Part shown: piece after piece, positions 27,429-35,591 of the stretch | Position numbering within the stretch: position 1 is the first letter of the stretch | Layout of the letters: each line of letters opens with the position of its first letter | Assembly: GCF_004360155.1 (NCBI RefSeq) | Contig: NZ_SAIS01000004.1 | Coordinates: 186,001 to 250,000, forward strand | DNA from: Paraglaciecola marina | GTDB taxonomy: Bacteria > Pseudomonadota > Gammaproteobacteria > Enterobacterales > Alteromonadaceae | DNA: 64,000 nucleotides | Reading direction: 5' to 3' | The notes under the pieces: model-generated | What the model was told of the DNA's origin: nothing | Databases searched by the model: none | Seen by the model: the letters and a program-made list of their open reading frames with translations, nothing else | Program-made: the position numbers and the translations under genes

Positions 27429-27591
27429 GCGAAAAATAGCTACTGAGCATATTAGTATCTGAATTTAAGATTAAATGGATGTATCAATAACCTTAAAGTT
27501 TTTAATCCTTAATTTTTGAGGTTTTTAACAAGAATATTGGTTATGTTAAACTCTCTACTTTATTCATATTTCTTTAGACATACTTTACAAA

Positions 27592-28422
27592 ATGCCACCC
27601 TCAACACATCCGATTTTTTGGCGTGACACAGCATTACCCTTTGTCGAGCTACGGCAAGTAGCAGATGGTCGTCATGTGAGTTATACCCCTCACTTTCATA
27701 AAGAATGGTCAATTGGCGCTATTTTAGCGGGTAAAAGTGAATTTGTATGTGAAGGGCGTTTGCATAAGGTTAAAGCTGGGACATTAGTTATGATGAACCC
27801 AAATGTCGTGCACGCTTGCAACCCTTTACAAGATTCCCCTTGGGCCTATTACATGATGCATTTAGACAAACAGTGGCTTAGTTCATTATTATCAAATACG
27901 AAAGTAACAGCTAGAGCTGAATGGCAAGATACGCCTCTCGACACCTTAGATATTCCCAGTTTTTATGAGGAATTCACAACCGTATGTACACACTTAATGT
28001 CGACGAGTTTTTCATCCAATCAGAAGCATGAAAGTCTGCAAAATTATTTGCTGAGCTTATTCACCCATTTATATAACACAATAGAAAATCCTCCCCCTAT
28101 TCCACCTATTAATACCCTTTACAAAGTAGCAAATTACCTAAATCAATATTGCCTAGAAAACACTCCGATTAAACGTCTTAGTGCAGAGTTTGGACTAAGT
28201 ACTGGGTATTTGAACCGCACATTTAAGCAACAATTCAACATGACCCCTCATGCATATCGATTGAACTGCCGAATTCAATCGACTCAAGAAGCCTTAAAAG
28301 CAGGCAATACCATAGTTGAAGTGGCACATGATGCAGGTTTTAGTGATCAAGCCCATTTTCAACGAGTATTCAAACAACGTGTTGCGGCTACGCCAAATCA
28401 ATACCGCCACACGGTTTGTTAA
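27592..28422 (+). CDS. AraC-family regulator with cupin-like N-terminus
   Basis: A 276-residue regulator. The N-terminal half is a cupin effector domain (PHFHKEWSIGAILAGKSEFVCEG, MNPNVVHACNP). The C-terminal pair of helix-turn-helix motifs includes IKRLSAEFGLSTGYLNRTFKQQFNMTPHAYRLNCRI and VEVAHDAGFSDQAHFQRVFKQRVAATPNQYR. Such proteins often control a neighbouring LysE-type exporter, and one lies convergent just five bases away. The inducer is unknown. Confidence 0.9.
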   Translation: MPPSTHPIFWRDTALPFVELRQVADGRHVSYTPHFHKEWSIGAILAGKSEFVCEGRLHKVKAGTLVMMNPNVVHACNPLQDSPWAYYMMHLDKQWLSSLLSNTKVTARAEWQDTPLDTLDIPSFYEEFTTVCTHLMSTSFSSNQKHESLQNYLLSLFTHLYNTIENPPPIPPINTLYKVANYLNQYCLENTPIKRLSAEFGLSTGYLNRTFKQQFNMTPHAYRLNCRIQSTQEALKAGNTIVEVAHDAGFSDQAHFQRVFKQRVAATPNQYRHTVC

Positions 28423-28427
28423 AAAAC

Positions 28428-29018
28428 TCAAACCAAGAGCATAAAACAACTACCCGCTAGCAATAAAGCTAATGTTTTATTCATAAAGCGCATTTTTTGA
28501 TGACTTTGAAAATACTGCCCCACTACAATGCCTACTCCAACCCATATAGCGAGCGATAACCAGCAAATAGGTAAATATATACCGGCAAATACCAGTACTT
28601 CATTTGGTTTAGTTTGTGGAATATAAGCCGAAATACCAGACATCGAAGCTAACCAAGCTTTAGGGTTCAGCCATTGCATGACAGTGCCGGTTATAAAAGA
28701 GGGAGCATGGCCATTATTGTTAACTTGAAGTTCACCATTATCCATAAAAAGCTGGTAACTAAGGTAAATTAAAAAGCAAATACCTAACCATTGAATCGCT
28801 TGTGTAATCCAAGGCAATACTAGATTTAAATAATGTAAGCTAAAACCAATAAACAAAAATAGTGCAATAAATCCAAACGTCGCTCCAGTTACAAACACTA
28901 GGCCAACTTTTAGCCCATAACGAGCACTACCACTCAAAGATAAGATATTTACAGGTCCGGGCGAAAGTGAAGCCGCAAGCGCAAATAGGCTCATGGAAAC
29001 AAGAAGAGATACCGTCAT
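28428..29018 (-). CDS. LysE/RhtB-family translocator
   Basis: A 196-residue membrane protein with six hydrophobic helices. SLFALAASLSPGPVNILSLSGSARYGLKVGL is the RhtB/LysE N-terminal motif, and TGTVMQWLNPKAWLASM the second. It probably exports an amino acid or its derivative by proton exchange. The AraC gene is convergent and ends five bases away, a pairing often seen for these exporters, though usually divergent. Confidence 0.88.
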   Translation of the reverse strand: MTVSLLVSMSLFALAASLSPGPVNILSLSGSARYGLKVGLVFVTGATFGFIALFLFIGFSLHYLNLVLPWITQAIQWLGICFLIYLSYQLFMDNGELQVNNNGHAPSFITGTVMQWLNPKAWLASMSGISAYIPQTKPNEVLVFAGIYLPICWLSLAIWVGVGIVVGQYFQSHQKMRFMNKTLALLLAGSCFMLLV

Positions 29019-29128
29019 TTTTAAAACACTTATTGAAGTTGGATGAAGTGTTAATCATGGATGAATGACAGCTAAGAGTATTGAACAAAAATGACCTTAA
29101 GAGTCTTTTGAACCACCGCCAATAAAGT

Positions 29129-30070
29129 CTAATAGCTAGCAGTACGATAAGCCAAGGCATTAACAAAACGCTCAACCTTACTTGGCGTAAAGCATAAAGT
29201 GCGTTTAATCTGTTCGCTGCCAGTATCTTTTGTTGTCGTCAATAAATGGCTGCGATGGTTTTCGTCATCATGCCAAATGACTTTACTCGACACGCTAATA
29301 TGCAATGCATTGCCACTGTACCAATCACAAAATAACAAGCTTGCAAGCGGGTTTTCTATTAAGTTACCTAGCGTATTAAAAAAGCCATTTCCAGGGTAAT
29401 CATCTATCAACAATTGTCCTTTTGGATTGATAGATACAAAACCAGCACTGCCACCACGATGAGAAATATCGGCACCACGATCATTCCCTTGTTGACCATC
29501 ATCAAAATGACTCGCAATAAAAAAGGCATCGGCGCTAGATATAAAGTCTTTATCTACCTGATTAAGATGTGAGTCTGTGGTTAAAGAAAAATCACCATAA
29601 CCTTGATTATGCACCAAAGTTTTAGGCTGTATATATTTAGGACAATTGCCATAACTTTGTAATATCGATAAGCGAATGTTTTTCTGATTGATATCAGTAA
29701 TTACAGCATTAGCACGATTACGCCTTTTTGTGTCAAATTCAATACCCAATAACCCCACTCGATCACCTATTTTGATGTCATCGTTAATGAAATCTCCTAA
29801 CGAGCTTTGAGTATTGATAATTAATTCAGTCTCTGACGGTGATTGGATAAAATTCGGTACCCCAAACAACAAACTAGCCCGTGTCTGCATACGATGATCC
29901 ATATAGCCGATATAAATCATGGTCAAAGCGCTAAAAAAATCTCGATGCTGTTGCGGCATAAACTCACGGATAAACTTAGGCCCAATATCAACCATACGCT
30001 CATAGGTGCCAGCTAATTTTTGTATACTCACTTCGCCCTTATGCCATACCGTTCCTGCATCGTTATTCAT
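29129..30070 (-). CDS. Pyridoxamine-5'-phosphate-oxidase-like flavin split-barrel protein
   Basis: A 313-residue protein starting at ATG 30070; the frame continues upstream into the VOC gene, but the start there has no support. It contains DAFFIASHFDDG, GADISHRGGSAGFVSI, and NTLGNLIENPLASLLFCDW, the pattern of PNPOx-like split-barrel flavoproteins that bind FMN or F420. Such enzymes reduce or oxidise small molecules, and the substrate is unknown. It lies eight bases after the VOC gene in a TetR-controlled pair. Confidence 0.75.
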   Translation of the reverse strand: MNNDAGTVWHKGEVSIQKLAGTYERMVDIGPKFIREFMPQQHRDFFSALTMIYIGYMDHRMQTRASLLFGVPNFIQSPSETELIINTQSSLGDFINDDIKIGDRVGLLGIEFDTKRRNRANAVITDINQKNIRLSILQSYGNCPKYIQPKTLVHNQGYGDFSLTTDSHLNQVDKDFISSADAFFIASHFDDGQQGNDRGADISHRGGSAGFVSINPKGQLLIDDYPGNGFFNTLGNLIENPLASLLFCDWYSGNALHISVSSKVIWHDDENHRSHLLTTTKDTGSEQIKRTLCFTPSKVERFVNALAYRTASY

Positions 30071-30078
30071 GATAAATC

Positions 30079-30513
30079 TTATGCCGTAATGAGTTCGAGG
30101 CGGATCCCACCAGGAATAAAACACATCATATGTTGAATGGGTAAATCACCTAATTGCTCTGGAGCAAATTCAATTTCAACATTATCAAGCAGCTTAAATC
30201 TTTGATACAAACTATTTAAAGCCTCTATGTTTGCCACCTTAAGTGCAAAGTGATGTAGACCAATATTTTGTTTGCGATTAAAGCTCACCATATTATCCCT
30301 ATCAGCAACCTGCCAAAGGGTTAGCATGACTGTGCCATCAGATACAAAAATTGCGGGGTAATCAGGCTTTTCACCTACCCGTTCAAACTGCAGCTGCTCA
30401 ATAAAAAACGCTGCGGTTTGTTTAATATCTGGCACGTTTAGGCCTAAGTGATGAATGCCCAACGTGGAAATTGGAGTTGTATCAACAACAACTAGAGTAG
30501 ATGAACTGCACAT
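30079..30513 (-). CDS. VOC family dioxygenase-like protein
   Basis: A 144-residue single VOC domain. GIHHLGLNVPDIKQTAAFFIEQLQFERVG, NIGLHHFALKVAN, and FIPGGIRLELI are the three usual strands with metal-ligand histidine and glutamate. I use ATG at 30513 because the upstream extension lacks domain character. It lies directly before the flavin split-barrel gene on the same strand. A divergent TetR regulator with two operators in the gap controls it. Confidence 0.8.
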   Translation of the reverse strand: MCSSSTLVVVDTTPISTLGIHHLGLNVPDIKQTAAFFIEQLQFERVGEKPDYPAIFVSDGTVMLTLWQVADRDNMVSFNRKQNIGLHHFALKVANIEALNSLYQRFKLLDNVEIEFAPEQLGDLPIQHMMCFIPGGIRLELITA

Positions 30514-30545
30514 AGAGAATGACCTTAATATTAATGTTATCTGCA

Positions 30546-30593
30546 TGGGTGAACAAATCTGTACACCCATGATAGGTGAACAGACTTGTTTAC
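30546..30593. promoter_or_regulatory. Two tandem 18-bp operators between TetR gene and VOC operon
   Basis: Site 1 at 30549-30566 reads GTGAACA-N4-TGTACAC and site 2 at 30576-30593 reads GTGAACA-N4-TGTTTAC. Each is an imperfect inverted repeat, and their centres are 27 bases apart. Site 1 extends to six more bases each side (TGGGTG ... CACCCA). They sit in the divergent promoter region, as for TetR autoregulation. Confidence 0.75.
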
Positions 30594-30648
30594 GTCAAGG
30601 CAAAAATGTTTATAATTTATAAAAGTAGAAAAACTAAGACCAGATAAA

Positions 30649-31191
30649 ATGCAGCCACGAAAACAACACTTAGTCGACACCGCATTAACCTTATTTAATC
30701 AATATGGTTATCACGCTACTGGTATCGACTTAATTTTAGCCCAATCAAAAGTGTCAAAAGCAACCCTATATAAACACTTTAGAAGTAAAGATGAGTTAAT
30801 TTTAGCGGTATTAGAACAGCGCCATAACCAAATATTAGCCATGTTCAACAGCAAGGTTGAGCAGGCAGCTCTTAAAGGCTCGCATCCACTCCTTGGAATA
30901 TTTGACGCACTAGATGAATGGTTCAATAGTGATGAATTTTATGGCTGCAACTTTATAAATGCTAGTGCTGAATATGCAGCCTCCCTAGACCCTATTCATG
31001 TGTTTGCTGCGCAACATAAACAAGCAATTGTCGACCTTATCAAAACACAGTTAACTGCTACAGAGACAAATCAAGCAGAGCAAATTAGCTTGCTCATAGA
31101 GGGGGCGATTGTCATGGCACACACTAGAGGTATTAAAAATTCAGCCTTAACAGCTAAAATCATGGCTCAATATTTAATTAGCACCAGTTAG
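30649..31191 (+). CDS. TetR/AcrR-family repressor
   Basis: A 180-residue repressor. The DNA-binding part reads LVDTALTLFNQYGYHATGIDLILAQSKVSKATLYKHFRSKDELILAVLEQ; the ligand-binding half has the TetR_C type FNSDEFYGCNFINASAEYA. It is divergent from the VOC/split-barrel genes, and two matching dyads (30546-30593) lie in between. It should repress itself and that operon until a small molecule binds, probably the substrate of the enzymes. Confidence 0.9.
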   Translation: MQPRKQHLVDTALTLFNQYGYHATGIDLILAQSKVSKATLYKHFRSKDELILAVLEQRHNQILAMFNSKVEQAALKGSHPLLGIFDALDEWFNSDEFYGCNFINASAEYAASLDPIHVFAAQHKQAIVDLIKTQLTATETNQAEQISLLIEGAIVMAHTRGIKNSALTAKIMAQYLISTS

Positions 31192-31292
31192 AAGTAAATA
31201 CTTACATACTATCTAAAGATAAAGGAATGTTTTTGAATTAAAACAAGCCATGCTTTGGTCTTAATCATTAAATACTTTCTTAGAAAAAATTT

Positions 31293-32360
31293 ATGCTCCA
31301 ATTTAAAGCAATCAAACCGTTCTCTTTAGTGAAGACACACACTAGTTTTATTGTTAACCAAATAAGGCTCCCGACGGACGCATTCAACAAGCTTTCAACC
31401 TTCAGTAGTTTAGTGCTCATCGTATTATATTTATTTGCATTTAACGTACAGGCAGTTGATGCCACTTGGCCTACAAAGACCCAGTACCATTACGCTAAAA
31501 TCAAAGAACAAAAAATATTTTACCGAGAAGCTGGCACACAACATAAGCAAACCATAGTTTTGTTGCATGGTTATCCTTCATCGTCGCATACCTATCGTGA
31601 ACTTATCCCACTTTTATCTGGCCGTTACCATGTGATTGCGCCTGATTATTTAGGATCAGGTTTCAGTGACCGACCTGCCCCTTCAAAACAAGATTACACG
31701 TTTGAGGTATTAGCCAAATATGTAACCGCATTACTTCAACACCTCAAAGTAGAGAGATATAGCCTATACCTTCAAGACTTTGGGGCGCCCGTTGGGTTTA
31801 GAATGTTACTGAAAAATCCAGAGAAACTAGACGCTTTAATCGTGCAAAATGGCAATACTTATCTCGAAGGATTAACACCACAACGTCAAGCATTTTTCAA
31901 GCAAGCCAATCTAGACAGATCACAAGCACAACTAGATAAACTTTATTCGTTCACCGGTGAGCAAGCAATCATCTACAAGCAATACCTAAGAGATGTAACC
32001 GGTAATACCAGTATTATGAACCCAGATAGCTGGACCCACGATTTACATTTTTTACAGACTCAAAAAGACAGGCTAATTCAAGTTAAACTACTGCAAGATT
32101 ATTACAATAACTTACTAGATTACCCCAAATGGCAGGCTTATCTAAGGCAATACCAACCAGCAACTTTAATTATATGGGGTAAAAAAGATCCAGCTTTTAT
32201 CGCAGCTGGTGCACAAGCCTATTTAAAAGATTTACCTAATGCAGAATTACACTTGTTAGATTCAGGGCATTTTACAGTAGAAGAAAAACCAGTAGTCGTC
32301 GCCAAATATATAACTGCTTTTATGACGTCTCTAGAAACTCAAAAAACTTCAAAGCCATAA
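31293..32360 (+). CDS. Alpha/beta hydrolase, haloalkane-dehalogenase-like, probably exported
   Basis: A 355-residue protein. The catalytic core (about 62-350) shows LLHGYPSSSHTY, PDYLGSGFSDRP, LYLQDFGAPVGF with a nucleophile Asp162 instead of serine, and LLDSGHFTVEE with the catalytic histidine. An Asp nucleophile with HG oxyanion is typical of haloalkane dehalogenases, haloacetate dehalogenases and epoxide hydrolases; the exact activity cannot be told. Residues 35-55 form a hydrophobic signal-like segment ending NVQA, preceded by an unusually long 34-residue leader, so the true start may be internal. Confidence 0.7.
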   Translation: MLQFKAIKPFSLVKTHTSFIVNQIRLPTDAFNKLSTFSSLVLIVLYLFAFNVQAVDATWPTKTQYHYAKIKEQKIFYREAGTQHKQTIVLLHGYPSSSHTYRELIPLLSGRYHVIAPDYLGSGFSDRPAPSKQDYTFEVLAKYVTALLQHLKVERYSLYLQDFGAPVGFRMLLKNPEKLDALIVQNGNTYLEGLTPQRQAFFKQANLDRSQAQLDKLYSFTGEQAIIYKQYLRDVTGNTSIMNPDSWTHDLHFLQTQKDRLIQVKLLQDYYNNLLDYPKWQAYLRQYQPATLIIWGKKDPAFIAAGAQAYLKDLPNAELHLLDSGHFTVEEKPVVVAKYITAFMTSLETQKTSKP

Positions 32361-32372
32361 TCAAAAACGTAG

Positions 32373-32394
32373 AGGTAGTCTATATAGACTACCT
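32373..32394. repeat. Perfect 22-base palindrome between convergent genes
   Basis: Arms of nine bases (AGGTAGTCT and AGACTACCT) flank ATAT, giving a fully symmetric site. It lies 13 bases after the hydrolase stop and 82 bases before the hybrid-kinase stop. No T-run follows on either strand, so it is a weak terminator at best. Confidence 0.55.
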
Positions 32395-32475
32395 AATATA
32401 CTTTGCAAATGACTAAACTACTCATTAGCTCACAAGCATTTATATAGCTAAATGTAATTTACCCTTTTAATTTAT

Positions 32476-34500
32476 CTATTTACTCTGAAAGCTACCTTTC
32501 AAATAAGAATATAAATTCTGCAAATCAAAAGGCTTACCTAAAAAGCCAGTGAATCCCATGGACTTATATTCTTCAATATCTTCTGACATAACGTTTGCCG
32601 TAAGTGCAACAATTGGAACACTTGTGTTGTGTTGCCTAATAACTCTAAATGCCTGCTTTCCATCCATGATTGGCATCTGAATATCCATAAGAACGATATC
32701 AGGATGACATAAACCAAACATACTAACGGCTTCTTCTCCATTTTCAGAAAAATAAAGTTCCGCATTCGTTTCTTCTAGCATCGACTTTATAATCTCTTGA
32801 TTGATTATGTTATCTTCTGCAATAAGAATTCGCTTACCGCTAAGGTTAGGAGTTTCAATATTAATGACTTGAGTTTTTGGCCCTTCAACCTTAGTCGATT
32901 TTTTTAGAGGTAAGAAAATAGTAAACTTAGTTCCTTTTCCCTCGGTGCTATTAATACTGATGTCCCCCCCCATCAGAGAGACTAAATCTTTAGTAATTGA
33001 CATACCAAGCCCAGTGCCACCGAACTTTCTGGTTATTGATACATCTGCTTGTGTAAACCTTTCAAATAACACACTTAAAGCTTCTTCAGACATGCCTATA
33101 CCCGTGTCTGTTAATTCAATTGCCACACCAGGTATATTATTTTTATGTGTCTCGCTAAGGCCAATAGTTACCCCACCGTCTTCAGTAAACTTAATAGCAT
33201 TTGAAACCAAATTAAGCAGAACTTGCCTAATTCTTACCGGATCACCTATCCAAACCCTAGGAATGTCTTCCTCAAAATAGACATTAATGCCTAAATCTTT
33301 TTCCAGAGCAACAGGTAACATATCCGAGATAACTGACTCAGTTATAGTCAATATAGAAAACTCAATATTCTCTACCGTCAGCTGGTTTGCTTCAATCTTA
33401 GAGTAATCAAGAATATCGTTAATTATCCTTAATAAAGAGTTAGCAGAAAAAATAGCTTGAGGGATCAATTTTTGATTTTTAGGATTATTAATATCCCGTT
33501 GCAACAACTGCAAAATGCCTAAAATTGCATTTAAAGGGGTGCGTATTTCATGGCTCATATTTGATAAAAATAAACTTTTAGCATTATTCGAGCTCTCCGC
33601 CTGTTGTTTCGCTTCTCGCAGCAAGCTTTCAGTCTGGTGCCGCTCACTTATATCCTGAATCACTGACCAAGTATAATCTTTCCCATCCTCTCCTTTAATT
33701 TTTACACCTGATAATTGTACAGGATAGCTATGTCCTGATTTGTGAATATACTCTTTTATATAAGGTCCGTAGCGCCCAGTAACTGTTAATAAACGATGCT
33801 GTTCCTCGTCTAATTCTTTATATTTCTCTGGGGTGAGCTGCCAATAAGATAACCTGTTAAGCTCTTCCGGCTGATAACCAGAAAAACGAATTAACTCTTG
33901 GTTAGCATAATCAAATTGTCCATCTTCTACTCTATTTATGGCCACCCCAACTGGGGCTAAATTAACAAACTGTTTAAATTTTTCTTTTTCTAATAAGTAA
34001 GCTCGTTCAAAGTTTTTCGCATCAAGGTGAGCATCTACCAATTTTATCTGGGTTTTTACTAAATCAGACACATCTCTGCCGGCAACAAGAACAAGGGGCC
34101 TATCTCCAAGAGGTATGGCAGTTAACGACACTAAGCTTGGAAATGTCGAACCATCTAACTTTACATACTGCCACTGGAAAACTTGCGGCTCACCTTGCAG
34201 GGCCTTTTGAATGTATTCCATTGCCATGTAGTTAGATTTTCGACCACAAAGTTGGAGCTCTGGAGATAAGTCAGCTGGTGTTAACTTAAGAAAACTCTCT
34301 TGGCTATCAACTCCGTGCATAGCAATGGCAGACGAGTTACATTCAACATAAGTACCTGTACTCATATCAATAATTGAGAGGGCATCAGCAGAAATGTCAA
34401 ACAGCTTTTTATATTTGTCCCTTTCGAAACAAACTTCATTAAGTTGACTTTTTAGCTTCTTATTTTCATTTACCAACGCCCTGTACTCGGACTCGTTCAT
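32476..34500 (-). CDS. Hybrid sensor histidine kinase (PAS-PAS-HisKA-HATPase-REC)
   Basis: A 674-residue cytosolic kinase without membrane segments. A short coiled coil (1-30) is followed by two PAS domains (about 30-150 and 175-295). The phospho-acceptor histidine lies in SNMSHEIRTPLNAILG, and the ATPase has NLVSNAIKFTEDGG, DTGIGMS and GGTGLGMSIT. A C-terminal receiver (about 550-670) contains AEDNIINQEI and the aspartate in VLMDIQMPIMDG. PAS ligands could be haem, flavin or small molecules. No partner regulator is adjacent. It is convergent with the dehalogenase-like gene. Confidence 0.93.
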   Translation of the reverse strand: MNESEYRALVNENKKLKSQLNEVCFERDKYKKLFDISADALSIIDMSTGTYVECNSSAIAMHGVDSQESFLKLTPADLSPELQLCGRKSNYMAMEYIQKALQGEPQVFQWQYVKLDGSTFPSLVSLTAIPLGDRPLVLVAGRDVSDLVKTQIKLVDAHLDAKNFERAYLLEKEKFKQFVNLAPVGVAINRVEDGQFDYANQELIRFSGYQPEELNRLSYWQLTPEKYKELDEEQHRLLTVTGRYGPYIKEYIHKSGHSYPVQLSGVKIKGEDGKDYTWSVIQDISERHQTESLLREAKQQAESSNNAKSLFLSNMSHEIRTPLNAILGILQLLQRDINNPKNQKLIPQAIFSANSLLRIINDILDYSKIEANQLTVENIEFSILTITESVISDMLPVALEKDLGINVYFEEDIPRVWIGDPVRIRQVLLNLVSNAIKFTEDGGVTIGLSETHKNNIPGVAIELTDTGIGMSEEALSVLFERFTQADVSITRKFGGTGLGMSITKDLVSLMGGDISINSTEGKGTKFTIFLPLKKSTKVEGPKTQVINIETPNLSGKRILIAEDNIINQEIIKSMLEETNAELYFSENGEEAVSMFGLCHPDIVLMDIQMPIMDGKQAFRVIRQHNTSVPIVALTANVMSEDIEEYKSMGFTGFLGKPFDLQNLYSYLKGSFQSK

Positions 34501-35122
34501 CTCAATATATCCATTTTATATCGTCATTGGAGCAAAAAATTCATTATAAATTACCCATTAAAATAAACTGTAAAACGAAACTATGTTGGTGCTCAATACT
34601 GTAACTTTAAACTCAACAACTGCTAGCGTAGCTGGCACTTAAACTAACAGTAAAATTGAGCGTACAGATAATTAGAGACTTAATAGGCTTCACTCGGGCT
34701 CCAATATACCTAATCACCGAGACTACTTTACAGCTGAACAACAGCGAGTAGAAGTCGTAAATATTATAATTGTTCTAATCGAATGCTATGCCATAGCCCA
34801 GTATTATATCGGCCAATTTTAAACTATATTGAATTTCAAGTTAATCGTGGATAATTGATGGTGTACTGCGGTCATCACGCAACATAACTAATAAAACAGG
34901 CTTAATATTGGGTATTTTATTTACTTTATTGGGCATTAACCAAACTGCCACTTTGTGAGTAATAACACTTTCAGCCATCACCTTATAATTGCTCTTAAAG
35001 GCCTTAATATTCATTGGGACATTTTATTACTGGAGCCTATGGTCATTAGGAGGAGTGATTTAACCCGCACTTTTTACCGAATACTGAAACAATAGCCATC
35101 ACTAAACACAATATTTACTGAC
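34501..35122. other. 622-base stretch without a supported gene
   Basis: This is the longest gap in the window. I see no tRNA, terminator, or repeat, only AT-rich sequence. A minus-strand ORF of 57 codons (34841-35014) has an ATG but no Shine-Dalgarno sequence and no familiar motif. The promoter of the hybrid-kinase gene should lie near 34501-34600. Confidence 0.5.
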
Positions 35123-35530
35123 TCAACTATATTTTGCATCGATTTTTTTAAGCGACCGCAAAAACAACCCCAACCCACCCACTGCTAATACCAAAATGAC
35201 GATCAACTCAAAAGATGTCATGGTTCTTAAATTAAAACGAACAGAAGAGACCACACCAAAGATTAAGGCAGTAATTGAACCTAGGGTTAACAACCATCCT
35301 AAGATATTTTTAGCATTAAAAAACACTAAACCTATACCAAAAATAAAGGGGATCATGATCATGCCCCCGGTAACACCAAAGTTGTTGCCAAAACCAAACA
35401 ACCTTGAACTAAGACCGAAGTTTGACGAAACAGTAATGGCATTAAGTAGCATATAAAAACCACCACACATCATAATCACGCCAATAAAAAACTGACCAAT
35501 ACCACCAGAACTGCCGCCTGCACCATTCAT
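35123..35530 (-). CDS. Small four-helix membrane protein of the flotillin/ATPase cluster
   Basis: A 135-residue protein with a glycine-rich start (NGAGGSSGGIGQFF) and four predicted membrane helices (about 12-30, 50-70, 75-95 and 105-125). No named family is recognised. It lies 61 bases after the stop of the giant ATPase gene on the same strand, and nothing separates it from the cluster except that gap. A membrane anchor or partner for the ATPase is possible but not shown. Confidence 0.6.
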   Translation of the reverse strand: MNGAGGSSGGIGQFFIGVIMMCGGFYMLLNAITVSSNFGLSSRLFGFGNNFGVTGGMIMIPFIFGIGLVFFNAKNILGWLLTLGSITALIFGVVSSVRFNLRTMTSFELIVILVLAVGGLGLFLRSLKKIDAKYS

Positions 35531-35591
35531 ATTTAAGACTCTCTATTCTTAGGTGATAACACACCTTGGTTAACCTGTTTAAGCTTTGAAA

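Noticed and set aside
34841-35014. 57-codon minus-strand ORF in the long gap
   Set aside because: No Shine-Dalgarno sequence, no recognisable motif, and weak coding character; not listed as a gene.
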